Source: Sediminicola luteus (GTDB lineage Bacteria > Bacteroidota > Bacteroidia > Flavobacteriales > Flavobacteriaceae). Taken from it: a DNA stretch of 64,000 nucleotides. Position 1 is the first letter of the stretch, and every line of letters begins with the position of its first letter. Below the pieces are notes generated by a model, which saw nothing but the letters and a program-made list of their open reading frames with translations, had not been told where the DNA came from and ran no database searches. Below, in pieces: positions 51,797-61,072 of this stretch. The stretch is taken from positions 620,001 to 684,000 of the forward strand of contig NZ_NBWU01000001.1 in assembly GCF_002514735.1 (NCBI RefSeq). The letters are read 5' to 3'. The position numbers and the translations under genes are program-made.

Positions 51797-51906
51797 CGAC
51801 CTTTGTTTAACTATGCCAAATTACGATAAAAAGTAGCATGGTAAAAATACGGTCTAGGCATAAATTTTCTATCTTACTGTCGGTTAGCAACTTTATTCCA
51901 AAAACT

Positions 51907-53634
51907 ATGGTCACGCGGCATGTACGGTATTTGATTTCACTTTTGTTAATGGTAACCATACCTAGTTGGGGTCAAGAGGAAGGCTTAGTCGTGCGGGGAC
52001 AAGTACTTTCGGAAAGTCTTCCGTTGGAAGGCGTCAACATCTTGGTTATTGGAACAACTAATGGGGTGAAATCGGATAATTTCGGAAATTTTACCCTAAG
52101 GGCTACTGAGAATGACAGCATACTTTTTAGTTATTTGGGCAAGACCGAAAAGATCATTAAGGTAACTAAGAACATGCCATTTACCACCATAGTCCTTGAA
52201 AAGGCTACCAATCAATTGGATGAAGTGACCGTAGCCGCCCAAAAAACAAACGCCTATGGGGAAGTGATCACCGAAATGGGCAAGCCAGAAAAGGTTTATA
52301 ACAAATTTGGGGAGGTGGATACCCGGAAATCGGGGGTGGCGATAAATTATATAGGGGAGAAGGAAATCAATAAACAAGCGCCCCAATCTATGATCCAATT
52401 TTTAATGAACCATGTCCCCAACTTACAAATGGATCCTGTTGGGGCGCATGAAGGCATTTACCTTAGGGGAGTGAACTCCATCGAATACCCAAAACCGGTC
52501 ATTTTTGAAGTAGATGGTAATATAATGCGGGATCTACCCATGCTAGACCCCGAACTTATCAAAGATATACATGTACTAAAATCCTATGCCGCTACTACCA
52601 AATATGGTACCGAAGGTTCCGGAGGCGTAATCGTGATCAACACCAAGTTGATGCATAGGAACAAAAAGGGTAAAGGCAAAAACAAACGTACCAATACATA
52701 TAAAGGCAATGCCAAAACCAAATTAAAATGGGCCAAACCCAACTATTTGATTGAATGGGAGAAAATGACCGATGCCACTCAGGTAGTAGCGGCTTATAAA
52801 AACGGATTAAACACCTTTGGTTCCATGCCCGCTTACCATTTGGATGCTCTGGAGGTTTTGGAGCACCAACACCAAAATAGGGCCGCTGCTCTGGAGGTGC
52901 TTGCGGAAATGCGGGGCCGCTTTTCGGAAGACCCCGAAAACCTAAAGCTCGTCGCTTTTGCCTATGACCGATTGAACGAAATAAAGAAAGCCTTGGTTAC
53001 TTACAGGGCCATTTTCAACCTAGATCCGGTAAACGCCCAAAACCAGCGGAACCTGGCACAGGCCTATGCCCGAATGGACATGCCTAAAAATGCCTGGCAA
53101 TACTATAAGCAATATGTTACTACGGGCCATCCGTTAGGAACCGAAGGATTGGGTAAGATCGTGTTCGATGAAATGGAGCACATCTATACCTTTGACAAAC
53201 AAGCGGCCCAGATAACGGATCATTTCAATACTTCTTACAGCGAGGTTAAGGAACTTGACAAAGATCTACGCCTTGTATTTGAATGGGTGGGCCCGGAAAC
53301 GGAGTTTGAAATCGAGTTCGTAAGCCCGCAAAAATTCACCTTCGATTTCAACCATACCGAAAAGGGTAATCCACAACGAATTGGACAGGAGATTACTTTG
53401 GGAACGGCCTCCGAAGCCTTTTTTATAGATGAGTTGAACGGATCTTGGTTGATCAACCTTACCTTTCGGGGTCAACCAAACAACGGCCCGGCCTATCTTA
53501 AAACCACCCTGTACTACAACTGGGCCCGGCCCAGCCAAAAAGAAGTCGTTCACCTGACCCGTATGAGTGAAAAAGGGGTGAAAGTAAACCTATTGTCCTT
53601 AAACCAATTGCCTTTGGCACATCAAGGAAAATAA
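51907..53634 (+). CDS. CarboxypepD_reg/TonB-plug protein with TPR, without a beta-barrel
   Basis: A 575-residue exported protein with a signal peptide, CarboxypepD_reg-like domain about 25-100 (VVRGQVLSESLPLEGVNILVIGTTNG), a plug domain about 140-250 ending in GSGGVIVINTK, a basic linker (KKGKGKNKRTN), three TPR-like repeats about 310-390 and a beta-rich C-terminal domain. The receptor barrel that always follows a plug is missing. The start is placed at 51907, where the signal peptide begins; an in-frame ATG at 51838 adds 23 residues. Transcribed divergently from the Crp/Fnr regulator. Confidence 0.6.
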   Translation: MVTRHVRYLISLLLMVTIPSWGQEEGLVVRGQVLSESLPLEGVNILVIGTTNGVKSDNFGNFTLRATENDSILFSYLGKTEKIIKVTKNMPFTTIVLEKATNQLDEVTVAAQKTNAYGEVITEMGKPEKVYNKFGEVDTRKSGVAINYIGEKEINKQAPQSMIQFLMNHVPNLQMDPVGAHEGIYLRGVNSIEYPKPVIFEVDGNIMRDLPMLDPELIKDIHVLKSYAATTKYGTEGSGGVIVINTKLMHRNKKGKGKNKRTNTYKGNAKTKLKWAKPNYLIEWEKMTDATQVVAAYKNGLNTFGSMPAYHLDALEVLEHQHQNRAAALEVLAEMRGRFSEDPENLKLVAFAYDRLNEIKKALVTYRAIFNLDPVNAQNQRNLAQAYARMDMPKNAWQYYKQYVTTGHPLGTEGLGKIVFDEMEHIYTFDKQAAQITDHFNTSYSEVKELDKDLRLVFEWVGPETEFEIEFVSPQKFTFDFNHTEKGNPQRIGQEITLGTASEAFFIDELNGSWLINLTFRGQPNNGPAYLKTTLYYNWARPSQKEVVHLTRMSEKGVKVNLLSLNQLPLAHQGK

Positions 53635-53665
53635 GGTTCATTTTCACCCCCTGCCCAAGCCGTTA

Positions 53666-55060
53666 TTACTTCTCTTTCACAAAATCTTTCTTTAAGCGGA
53701 CCGGACTATCGGGAATGCGGTTTATCATGGTCTTTTTTCCGTCTTTTTTGATTAGATCGAAGGCATCGTACAAAGTACCTATAGGGGTATAGGCCTCATA
53801 GCTTATTTTATCGCCGTTTACCGTAATGATCTGAAACAGTTGGGTAAACTCTCCCCTTCTGTCCATCCACTTTTGGTCTTTGGATTCGTACATTTTTGGC
53901 CCACTTACCGATACGGTATATATGGTACCGATATCATCGACCTTGGTCATTCCTTTCCCATTGTTTTCGGCATACCCCCGCGCATAGGTATGATCGTGAC
54001 CCTGTAACACCAAATCTACCTTGTATTTGTCGATCAAGGGCTTTAAGGCCTTACGTAGCTCTTTATTATCGCGTCCTTTAGCGGTAGAGTAAATGGGATA
54101 GTGCATGGTAATGGCCGTCCACTTTTGGGTATTGGCCGCCAAAACGGAATCTAACCATTGTACTTGGGCTTTGGCAGCCGCTTCACTTTCGTCGAAGCCT
54201 TCGGCATCAATAGATATCAATTTCATGCCTTGGTAATCCAGGGCGAAACAGGTTTCCTTTAATGCCTCGATTGGTCCGTTTTGTGGTAGGTTGAACTGGG
54301 GCCTCCATAAAGACGACAATACGCCATCTCGATATTCGTGGTTGCCCGGGGTCATGATACTGGGCACGGTGGCATGTATAAAACTACCGGCATGGAACCA
54401 CTCGCCCCATTCGATATTGGCATCGCGATCATTGATCAAATCCCCGGCATGCAACATAAAATCCACCTCCGGGAATTGACGGTACGAATTTCGGATAACT
54501 CGAGACCACATCGATTTCACATGGTTTTGGGCATCGCCAAAATAGATGAAACTAAAAGGGGCATCGCCTTCTTGGGCCGTGGTAAACTGGAACCATTCGC
54601 TCCAACCCCTATTATCTACCCCTCCATTACCTACACGATATACATAGGTGGTGTTAGGTTCCAACCCATCGACCAAAGCCGAATGAAAAGCTGCTTTGAC
54701 CAAGGGTTCGTTACGGTTCTGGTTTTCGAACATTTCGGTATTGGCGGTAATGCGCCGTGGGTTGTTCAGTAAAAAGCCAGGGCCGTCGGTGGCCACGGCC
54801 ACTTCTACAAAGGCCTCTTGAATTTGTTGGTTGGTACGCCAGTTTACCGCAAAACTATGGGCCGGATCTTCGGTAAGATTGGTAATTACACGATCGGGAA
54901 CTTTGGAAGGAAACAAGAGTTTATGGGCCAAAAAATCGTCATGCTCCCGGTAATGGGTGTGGGCTTCGCCCTCGCCGTGTTGGTGTTGGGCTTGTAACCC
55001 CAGACCTACAAAAAAGGCTGTTATGGCCAGTGTTCTGCTTACTATTGTTCTGGTTTTCAT
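53666..55060 (-). CDS. Exported purple acid phosphatase-like metallophosphoesterase
   Basis: A 464-residue phosphoesterase with a signal peptide (about 1-24). The N-terminal fibronectin domain (about 55-165) and the calcineurin core have motifs FIYFGDAQNH, HAGDLINDRDAN, PGNHEYRDG, MHYPIYS and LQGHDHTYARG, the five metal motifs of purple acid phosphatases. Unlike the enzyme at 1758 it has no PA14 or chitobiase tail. It is convergent with the plug-TPR gene, with only 31 bases between stops. Confidence 0.85.
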   Translation of the reverse strand: MKTRTIVSRTLAITAFFVGLGLQAQHQHGEGEAHTHYREHDDFLAHKLLFPSKVPDRVITNLTEDPAHSFAVNWRTNQQIQEAFVEVAVATDGPGFLLNNPRRITANTEMFENQNRNEPLVKAAFHSALVDGLEPNTTYVYRVGNGGVDNRGWSEWFQFTTAQEGDAPFSFIYFGDAQNHVKSMWSRVIRNSYRQFPEVDFMLHAGDLINDRDANIEWGEWFHAGSFIHATVPSIMTPGNHEYRDGVLSSLWRPQFNLPQNGPIEALKETCFALDYQGMKLISIDAEGFDESEAAAKAQVQWLDSVLAANTQKWTAITMHYPIYSTAKGRDNKELRKALKPLIDKYKVDLVLQGHDHTYARGYAENNGKGMTKVDDIGTIYTVSVSGPKMYESKDQKWMDRRGEFTQLFQIITVNGDKISYEAYTPIGTLYDAFDLIKKDGKKTMINRIPDSPVRLKKDFVKEK

Positions 55061-55169
55061 AATAGAATTAGTTTGGTAACTCCAAAACTAACCCATCAGG
55101 CCCTGAAAACCAAAGCCCCTATGTTAGCGCATGTTTAAATCTTGCCCTGGTAATTGATTATTGTTGAAT

Positions 55170-55210
55170 CGTGTAGTTGAAAAATTCTCTATGAACCTCC
55201 GTGTAATAGC
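55170..55210. repeat. Possible fragment of the palindromic repeat family
   Basis: AATTCTCTATGAACCTCCGTGTAA resembles one arm of the 163-bp repeat (CTCTGTG, CTCCGTG phrases), in a 191-bp gap between the phosphatase and LytTR genes. Similarity is short, so this is tentative. Confidence 0.3.
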
Positions 55211-55251
55211 CGATAGTAGCAATTATTGAAACCCATAAAAAGTGTAACCGC

Positions 55252-55968
55252 TTATTCCCTACCCCCCTTTAAGCTAGCCAATACGTCTTCTTTATAACTG
55301 GCCCCTATGGGAATTTCCGTACTATCGATTTCTACATCGAGTCCGGTAAAAGCGGTAATCTTTTGGGTATTTACTACATACGATCGGTGTACCCGAATAA
55401 AATGGGAAGGTAACAAGCCCATAAAATCGCTGATCTTGAATTTGGTGGTATAGCTATCGTCTTGGGTATGTATGCGTACATAATCCTTTAGACTCTCGGC
55501 ATACAACATATCTTGGAACAATACCTTGTGGTGTTTTTTGTTCACATTTACATAGATATGGTCGTTAACCAACGGACTTGAGGGAGCTGGCGTTACCGGG
55601 TTTGTAGGCTTATCTTGTAATTTATAGTATTTGTTTATGGCCTTTAAAAAGCGTTCGAACGAGATGGGTTTTAGCAGATAATCCAACACCTCCAGATCAT
55701 AGCTTTCCAAGGCATATTCGCGATAGGCAGTGGTCAAGATTACCTGGGGCGGGTTGGTCAAGGCCTTTAGGAACTGCAGTCCGGTGAGTTTGGGCATTTG
55801 GATATCTAGAAACAGTAGGTCTATTTGATGTTTATTCAACAAATCGAAACCCTCCAAGGCATTTTCGGCCGTGGCCACAACCTCCATATCCGGAAAATGG
55901 GAAACATGCTGGCGTACCAATTCAATGGCCAGGGGTTCGTCGTCTATGATCAGGCATTTTATAGGCAT
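55252..55968 (-). CDS. LytTR family response regulator
   Basis: A 238-residue response regulator: receiver domain about 3-120 with acidic pair D9-D10, phospho-acceptor D55 (LLFLDIQMPK) and K104 in LLKPISF, followed by a LytTR DNA-binding domain about 140-236 (HKVLFQDMLYAESLKDYVRIHT, HFIRVHRSYVVN). It follows the histidine kinase gene by three bases. It should bind direct repeats upstream of target promoters; the divergent TonB receptor is the nearest candidate. Confidence 0.9.
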   Translation of the reverse strand: MPIKCLIIDDEPLAIELVRQHVSHFPDMEVVATAENALEGFDLLNKHQIDLLFLDIQMPKLTGLQFLKALTNPPQVILTTAYREYALESYDLEVLDYLLKPISFERFLKAINKYYKLQDKPTNPVTPAPSSPLVNDHIYVNVNKKHHKVLFQDMLYAESLKDYVRIHTQDDSYTTKFKISDFMGLLPSHFIRVHRSYVVNTQKITAFTGLDVEIDSTEIPIGASYKEDVLASLKGGRE

Positions 55969-55971
55969 GGT

Positions 55972-57030
55972 TTACAGCTCTATTTCCAAAAGTACGTGAA
56001 ATTCAGCGGAGGTCTCCTCTATGTCCAATCGGTGGCTCTCGGGATAGATCAATTGCAATTGGTTTCGCATATTGCCCAAACCGATTCCTTTAGTGTATTG
56101 GGTGTCGTCTTTTGGTTTGGTTACCGCTTTGCCATTGACCACTTTTACCGTAAGCCTTCCTTCTTGGAGTAGTATTTCTATGGTTATCCAAGACTTGTCC
56201 ACTCCAGAACTGGCACCATGTTTAAAGGCATTTTCAATTAATGGCACCAGTAACAAAGGGGCAATGGGACGCTCAGGGTCATCCAAGGATTGATCATATC
56301 TCAACGATAGCCGATCCCCATAGCGTAGTTTTTCCAATTCGATATAATTCTGGATCAACGCTACCTCTTTGCTCAAAGGCACCCGGTCGCCATCGCATTG
56401 GTACAGCATATAATCTAACATTTGCGATAGTTTCATAACCGTCTCAGGCGCCTTATCGGATTTCTGAAGGGTCAACACATACAAATTATTCAAAGTGTTG
56501 AACAAAAAATGCGGATGCACCTGGGCTTTTAGAAAGTTGAGTTCGGAGGTGACCTTTTCCTGTATCAAGGCCTGCTGTTTTCTTTCATTCACAAAGCGCT
56601 CCTTTATCAAAACGGCTACCGTAAAAGCAGAGGCGTACGAATATACTTTAAACACATAGCCCTTGATCAATCGCTTTATATCGGTCAATATTTCGGGAAT
56701 GGATTCTTTTGCAAAGGGGGGTTCCCGATATAGTTCCTCTATAATATATACCATCATTAAACGGGCCAAGACCGAAAACACATAAACCGACACGAGCAAA
56801 CTCAAAGCAAAGAGTAAATACTTGCGTTTGTACAACAATTGCGGTACCTGATAGTAGGCCAAGGTATAACCGGCCATTATTTGTGGAAAAAGCATCAAGG
56901 TCGCTGGGCCAATAACAACCAAAAAAGGATAATCGGCCCACATACTTTGAATGCAGCCAAACAACCATATGGCCAACCAAAAAAGAATGTGGAACCGAAG
57001 CTCATTTTGTCTATCAGGAGTAGTTACCAT
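55972..57030 (-). CDS. LytS/YehU-type sensor histidine kinase
   Basis: A 352-residue membrane kinase with four to five N-terminal helices (about 13-145) and a His_kinase domain whose phospho-acceptor is in AQVHPHFLFNTLNNLYV (H174 following the PHFLFN rule). The ATPase part has LLLVPLIENAFKHG and GIGLGNMRNQL. No periplasmic ligand domain. Pairs with the LytTR regulator three bases downstream. Confidence 0.9.
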   Translation of the reverse strand: MVTTPDRQNELRFHILFWLAIWLFGCIQSMWADYPFLVVIGPATLMLFPQIMAGYTLAYYQVPQLLYKRKYLLFALSLLVSVYVFSVLARLMMVYIIEELYREPPFAKESIPEILTDIKRLIKGYVFKVYSYASAFTVAVLIKERFVNERKQQALIQEKVTSELNFLKAQVHPHFLFNTLNNLYVLTLQKSDKAPETVMKLSQMLDYMLYQCDGDRVPLSKEVALIQNYIELEKLRYGDRLSLRYDQSLDDPERPIAPLLLVPLIENAFKHGASSGVDKSWITIEILLQEGRLTVKVVNGKAVTKPKDDTQYTKGIGLGNMRNQLQLIYPESHRLDIEETSAEFHVLLEIEL

Positions 57031-57152
57031 ATCCTAAATGTAACCAATGTAGGGCGAATGACCGGCTACGCTTGCCAAACAGGTCTTTACGATTGACAAA
57101 ACAAGGGGTAACACCCCCCGAAACACCTCCTTCGGATAGAACCTTTCTTTTA

Positions 57153-57201
57153 TAGGTCGGAATGCACTATCGATATGTAGGCCGAATTCTGAACCGACCT
57201 A
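57153..57201. promoter_or_regulatory. Inverted repeat upstream of TonB receptor gene
   Basis: TAGGTCGG (57153-57160) and CCGACCTA (57194-57201) are perfect eight-base inverted arms with a 33-base spacer, between the divergent kinase and TonB receptor genes. It could be a looped operator or LytTR-related site, though LytTR proteins usually bind direct repeats. Confidence 0.3.
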
Positions 57202-57285
57202 AACCCCAAATTTGTAATCGCAATCAAAAAACAAAATCAAATTTAGGTGACTTCATCATCCACCTAATCATCAATCAAAAAGCGA

Positions 57286-59643
57286 ATGGTCATGAAATAT
57301 GTAATCCCCTTAATTTTTGTACTCACCAGCTTGGTCGTTTCCGGCCAAAACCGACTGGAAGGTAAAATCATAGACGCCCAATCGGGACAAGTTTTGGAAT
57401 TTGCCACGGTAAGTTTGCATCAAAATGGCGCACTTATCAATGGTATTATCACCGATCTAGAAGGTAAATTCGAATTAGAGGTTCCTTCTGGCACTTATCT
57501 TTTACGGGCCGAATTCCTTTCATATAAAGCCTACGAGATCGAAGTCGTACTCGATAAAAACTTGGTTATAGCTCCCATTGCCTTAACCCCGGATGTACAA
57601 CAACTGGAAGGTGTGGAACTCAGTGGTGAAAAAGCTACCATTGGCCTGAGTCTGGACAAAAAAGTGTTCAACGTTGGCAAAGATCTTCTGAGTGCTAATG
57701 GTTCTTTAAGTCAAGTACTGGACAATGTTCCCTCGGTAACCGTAGATGTCGACGGGGCGGTCGCCCTTCGCGGTAATCCGAACGTTACTTTGTTGATCAA
57801 TGGTAAACCTTCGGTCTTGGTAGCCAACAATGGCCTGGAACAAATTCCGGCAGAACAGATCGAGCGTGTCGAGGTAATTACCAACCCCTCTTCAAATATG
57901 CAGGCCCAAGGTACGGCCGGTATCATAAACATCGTACTCAAACGAAACCGGGCCGATGGATTCAACGGTTCTATCTCGGCCACCACAGGCACCCCGGCCA
58001 ACCATAGGTTATCGGCCAACTTAAACTACCATACTGGCAAACTCAACCTATTTTCGACACTTGGGGTAAGGTATCTCGAGTTTATTGGATCGCAAGAGGT
58101 AGACCAAAGCAATGCGAATGCTTTTTTTCTGAAACAAAACGCCGAAATAAATCGTAACTATCGTAACCTGAATCTGTATGTGGGTGGCGAATATCAGATA
58201 GACAGTACCCAATCGATTACCTCGGCCTTTTATAGATCCATGAACCGGGCCCGAAACCGTATTCATAGCACCTACGACTACTTTAATACGGCTATGGACC
58301 TAGACAGTACCTTAACTCGACTAGAAAACTATAGGGAACCCCAAAACTACAACCAGTGGGAGGCCAATTACACCAAGAATTTCGATCGAGAAGGACAAAA
58401 ACTCACCCTCGATTTCCAGTATGATTTTTGGGATGACGATGAAAACGAAAATTTTACTTCAGCGATTACCTTTCCCGAATATTTGGCCAAAAACGATTTG
58501 AGAACCAACAACATAGAAAGCAGTGACGACTTTCTAATCCAGGCCGATTTTACCAGCCCTATTGGGGAAAGCGGAAGGTTTGAAACCGGAATCAGGGGCG
58601 AAACCCGTGTTATAACCAGCAAATACTTGGCAGAAACCTTTACCGATGGCCAATGGCAAACCTATTTGGGTATCGATAACGACGTAGATTACCACGAGAC
58701 CATTGGCGGGGCCTATGTACAATACGGAAACCAATGGGGTAAACTCAAATACCAAATGGGCCTACGGACCGAATACACCAAAATTAAGATCGAGGACAAC
58801 AAAGGTGACTTTACCGATGAAAAAGAATACACACGCGTTTTCCCCACCTCCCATTTGGCTTACAATTTCAACGAAACCACCGAATTGAGGCTTGGGTATA
58901 GCAGTCGTATCAACCGCCCCAGATTTTGGCAACTGAACCCCTTTGGCGGACTATCCGATATTTCCGAAATCCGATTGGGCAACCCCGACCTCGACCCGGC
59001 CTTTACCGACGCTATAGAGCTTTCCTTTTTATCACGTTGGGAAGGCCTAACCCTTCAACCGGCCCTGTACTATCAAAAAACCGACAATGCCTTTTCCTTT
59101 TTCAACACCAGTAACCCAAACGGAATCATTAGTTATTTTCCGGTCAACCTAGACTATGAAGAACGCTTGGGCGCCGAGCTCTCGGTAAATTATAGGCCGT
59201 TGAACTGGTTAAATCTCTCCGGAGAACTTAACTATTACCGTTTTTTACAAAAAGGCAGCGTCGATGGTCAAAGTCTTGATTCCGAAGATCAAACCTGGAC
59301 GGCTCGTTTCAATACACGTATGCGGCTACCCGCCCAAATGCGATTACAGGCCGGTTTTAATTTCAGGACGGCCAACCAAAGTGCCCAAACGTTAACCGAA
59401 CCGGTCTATTTTCTCGACTTCGGGCTCAGTAAAAATTTTTGGCAAAACAAGGCCACGCTTAGCTTTAATGCCAGCAATTTATTCGATTTGCGTATTCGGG
59501 AAACCCGTACGACCGGGGTTGGGTTCTATAGGCACTCCAAAAGGAATTTGATCGGCGACCGCTATAGTCTCAGTTTTATTTACCGGTTCAATCCAAAGAA
59601 AGACCAAAAAGAACGGGGACCCAGCGATAGTAACAGGCAATAG
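57286..59643 (+). CDS. TonB-dependent receptor, outer membrane beta-barrel family
   Basis: A 785-residue receptor: signal peptide about 1-20, CarboxypepD_reg-like domain about 24-105 (RLEGKIIDAQSGQVLEFATVSLHQNG), plug domain about 115-215 (LSQVLDNVPSVTVDVDGAVALRGNPNVTLLINGKP, a plug hallmark) and a barrel of the OMP_b-brl_3 type ending in SLSFIYRF. Start could be the ATG at 57286 or 57292. Sits divergently from a LytS/LytTR pair, which probably controls it. No SusD partner; substrate unknown, often peptides or siderophores in this class. Confidence 0.85.
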   Translation: MVMKYVIPLIFVLTSLVVSGQNRLEGKIIDAQSGQVLEFATVSLHQNGALINGIITDLEGKFELEVPSGTYLLRAEFLSYKAYEIEVVLDKNLVIAPIALTPDVQQLEGVELSGEKATIGLSLDKKVFNVGKDLLSANGSLSQVLDNVPSVTVDVDGAVALRGNPNVTLLINGKPSVLVANNGLEQIPAEQIERVEVITNPSSNMQAQGTAGIINIVLKRNRADGFNGSISATTGTPANHRLSANLNYHTGKLNLFSTLGVRYLEFIGSQEVDQSNANAFFLKQNAEINRNYRNLNLYVGGEYQIDSTQSITSAFYRSMNRARNRIHSTYDYFNTAMDLDSTLTRLENYREPQNYNQWEANYTKNFDREGQKLTLDFQYDFWDDDENENFTSAITFPEYLAKNDLRTNNIESSDDFLIQADFTSPIGESGRFETGIRGETRVITSKYLAETFTDGQWQTYLGIDNDVDYHETIGGAYVQYGNQWGKLKYQMGLRTEYTKIKIEDNKGDFTDEKEYTRVFPTSHLAYNFNETTELRLGYSSRINRPRFWQLNPFGGLSDISEIRLGNPDLDPAFTDAIELSFLSRWEGLTLQPALYYQKTDNAFSFFNTSNPNGIISYFPVNLDYEERLGAELSVNYRPLNWLNLSGELNYYRFLQKGSVDGQSLDSEDQTWTARFNTRMRLPAQMRLQAGFNFRTANQSAQTLTEPVYFLDFGLSKNFWQNKATLSFNASNLFDLRIRETRTTGVGFYRHSKRNLIGDRYSLSFIYRFNPKKDQKERGPSDSNRQ

Positions 59644-59702
59644 TTTTACTACTTATCCGTAAAACTTTCCCTCTCATTTCTTTGTTAATATCTCTTCTAT
59701 AG

Positions 59703-59730
59703 GCCACGGCATTCCCGTGGTCTATTTTGT
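59703..59730 (+). terminator. Probable terminator of the TonB receptor
   Basis: CCACGG (59704-59709) pairs with CCGTGG (59715-59720) around CATTC, followed by TCTATTTTGT. It lies 60 bases after the receptor stop codon. Confidence 0.6.
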
Positions 59731-59738
59731 TATTTTTG
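59731..59738 (+). promoter_or_regulatory. Possible -7 element (TATTTTTG)
   Basis: A perfect TAnnTTTG match 35 bases before the ATG of the HAD lipoprotein. It overlaps the T-rich tail of the preceding terminator, so it may be fortuitous; no -33 element is seen. Confidence 0.3.
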
Positions 59739-59772
59739 ATAACATTTTTATCTAAAAACGATTCCATTCGTA

Positions 59773-60795
59773 ATGAAAAACACAACCAAAACCTTTGTAA
59801 CACTCGCCCTTGTGGCGGCAGCCCTAACCTTTACGGCTTGCAAACAGGCCCCGGCCGAATCTACCGAAGCTACCCTAGAAGTCGTCGAGGCCAATCCGCT
59901 ACCCTCTTGGCACGATTCTGCATCAAAATCGCAGATAATGGCTTTTGTAGAGGCCGTTACCCAAGAAAACGGACCCGACTATGTGGCCCCGGCCAATCGT
60001 ATCGCTACCTTCGACAACGATGGCACCCTATGGAGTGAGCAACCGGCTTATTTTCAACTGATCTATTCCATTGATTTGGTCAAAAAAATGGCACCGGAAC
60101 ATCCCGAATGGGCCAAAGACCCTGTATTTAAAGCGGTTTTGGACGATGATATGAAAGCCGTTATGGCCTCGGGCCATGCCGGACTCGGTAAGATCTTAAT
60201 GGCTACCAATGCCGGAATGACCGTAGACGCCTATACCGAAAAAATAATGGATTGGTTGGCCACCGCCAAACACCCTACCAAAAACAAGGCCTATAACGAA
60301 CTGATCTTTCAACCCATGTTGGAGTTGATCCAATACCTTACCGACAACGATTTTAAAGTATTCATTGTTTCCGGTGGTATGGCCGATTTTATGCGCCCAT
60401 GGGCCAGTGAAACCTATGGCATACCCACCGAGCGTATTGTAGGCAGCACCTTAAAAGTGGTGTATACCGATGCCGGGGAATTGGAACTCTTACCTGAATT
60501 CGACCTTATCGACGACAAGGCCGGGAAACCTGTTGGCATACACAAATACATTGGTAAGCGTCCAATTGCGGCCTTTGGTAATTCCGATGGCGACCTTCAA
60601 ATGTTACAATACACTGCGGCTGGGTCAGGCAAACGCCTTATGGCCTTTGTACACCATACCGATGCCGAGCGCGAATGGGCCTATGATCGGGATTCGCATA
60701 TTGGCAAATTCGATAAAGGCCTGGACGAGGCCCAAGAAAAAGGCTGGACCCTAATCGATATGAAAAACGACTGGAAAACGGTTTTTCCAGAATAG
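59773..60795 (+). CDS. HAD family phosphatase lipoprotein
   Basis: A 340-residue lipoprotein (lipobox TFTAC, Cys 23) with a haloacid-dehalogenase phosphatase core: motif I FDNDGTLW (D81 and D83), motif II in FIVSGGMADF, motif III/IV in FGNSDGDLQML. This phosphoserine-phosphatase-like exported branch hydrolyses unknown phosphomonoesters in the periplasm. The lipid anchor implies placement at the periplasmic face of a membrane. Confidence 0.82.
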   Translation: MKNTTKTFVTLALVAAALTFTACKQAPAESTEATLEVVEANPLPSWHDSASKSQIMAFVEAVTQENGPDYVAPANRIATFDNDGTLWSEQPAYFQLIYSIDLVKKMAPEHPEWAKDPVFKAVLDDDMKAVMASGHAGLGKILMATNAGMTVDAYTEKIMDWLATAKHPTKNKAYNELIFQPMLELIQYLTDNDFKVFIVSGGMADFMRPWASETYGIPTERIVGSTLKVVYTDAGELELLPEFDLIDDKAGKPVGIHKYIGKRPIAAFGNSDGDLQMLQYTAAGSGKRLMAFVHHTDAEREWAYDRDSHIGKFDKGLDEAQEKGWTLIDMKNDWKTVFPE

Positions 60796-60828
60796 ATCCC
60801 ATCCCAAATCTAAAATTAGTTAGATGAT

Positions 60829-60858
60829 GAAACCGCCCTACCTAGGGCGGTTTTTTTG
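60829..60858 (+). terminator. Rho-independent terminator of the HAD gene
   Basis: AACCGCCCTA (60830-60839) pairs with TAGGGCGGTT (60843-60852) and is followed by TTTTTT. The 163-bp repeat begins eight bases later. Confidence 0.85.
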
Positions 60859-60866
60859 GTTATTTA

Positions 60867-61029
60867 CGTGAATCAAGAGTTGAACTCTCTGTGGTCATCT
60901 GTGCTACTCCGTGAAACTCTGTGCAACAACACATAAGGCTCAAGTTACACAGAGGCACGCCGAGAATACGCAGAGTTACACTGAGAAATTGCATCTGGGT
61001 TTCAATGGTTTTCATTAACCCTTGATTCG
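60867..61029. repeat. Dispersed palindromic repeat, copy B (163 bp)
   Basis: Copy B of the repeat at 24641-24803, equal in length and nearly identical in the left arm; differences are mostly in the loop and before the right end. The terminal GAATCAAG/CTTGATTC arms are conserved. It lies after the HAD terminator and just before the DUF6090 gene (ATG 61073), so it may carry or replace part of that gene's promoter. Confidence 0.8.
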
Positions 61030-61072
61030 CATTATTTATACTATCTTTTTCCCTTCCAATATCTATTCAACC

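Noticed and set aside
61022-61072. Upstream start of the DUF6090 gene at 61022
   Set aside because: The added residues are translated from the end of the palindromic repeat and the family begins at 61073.
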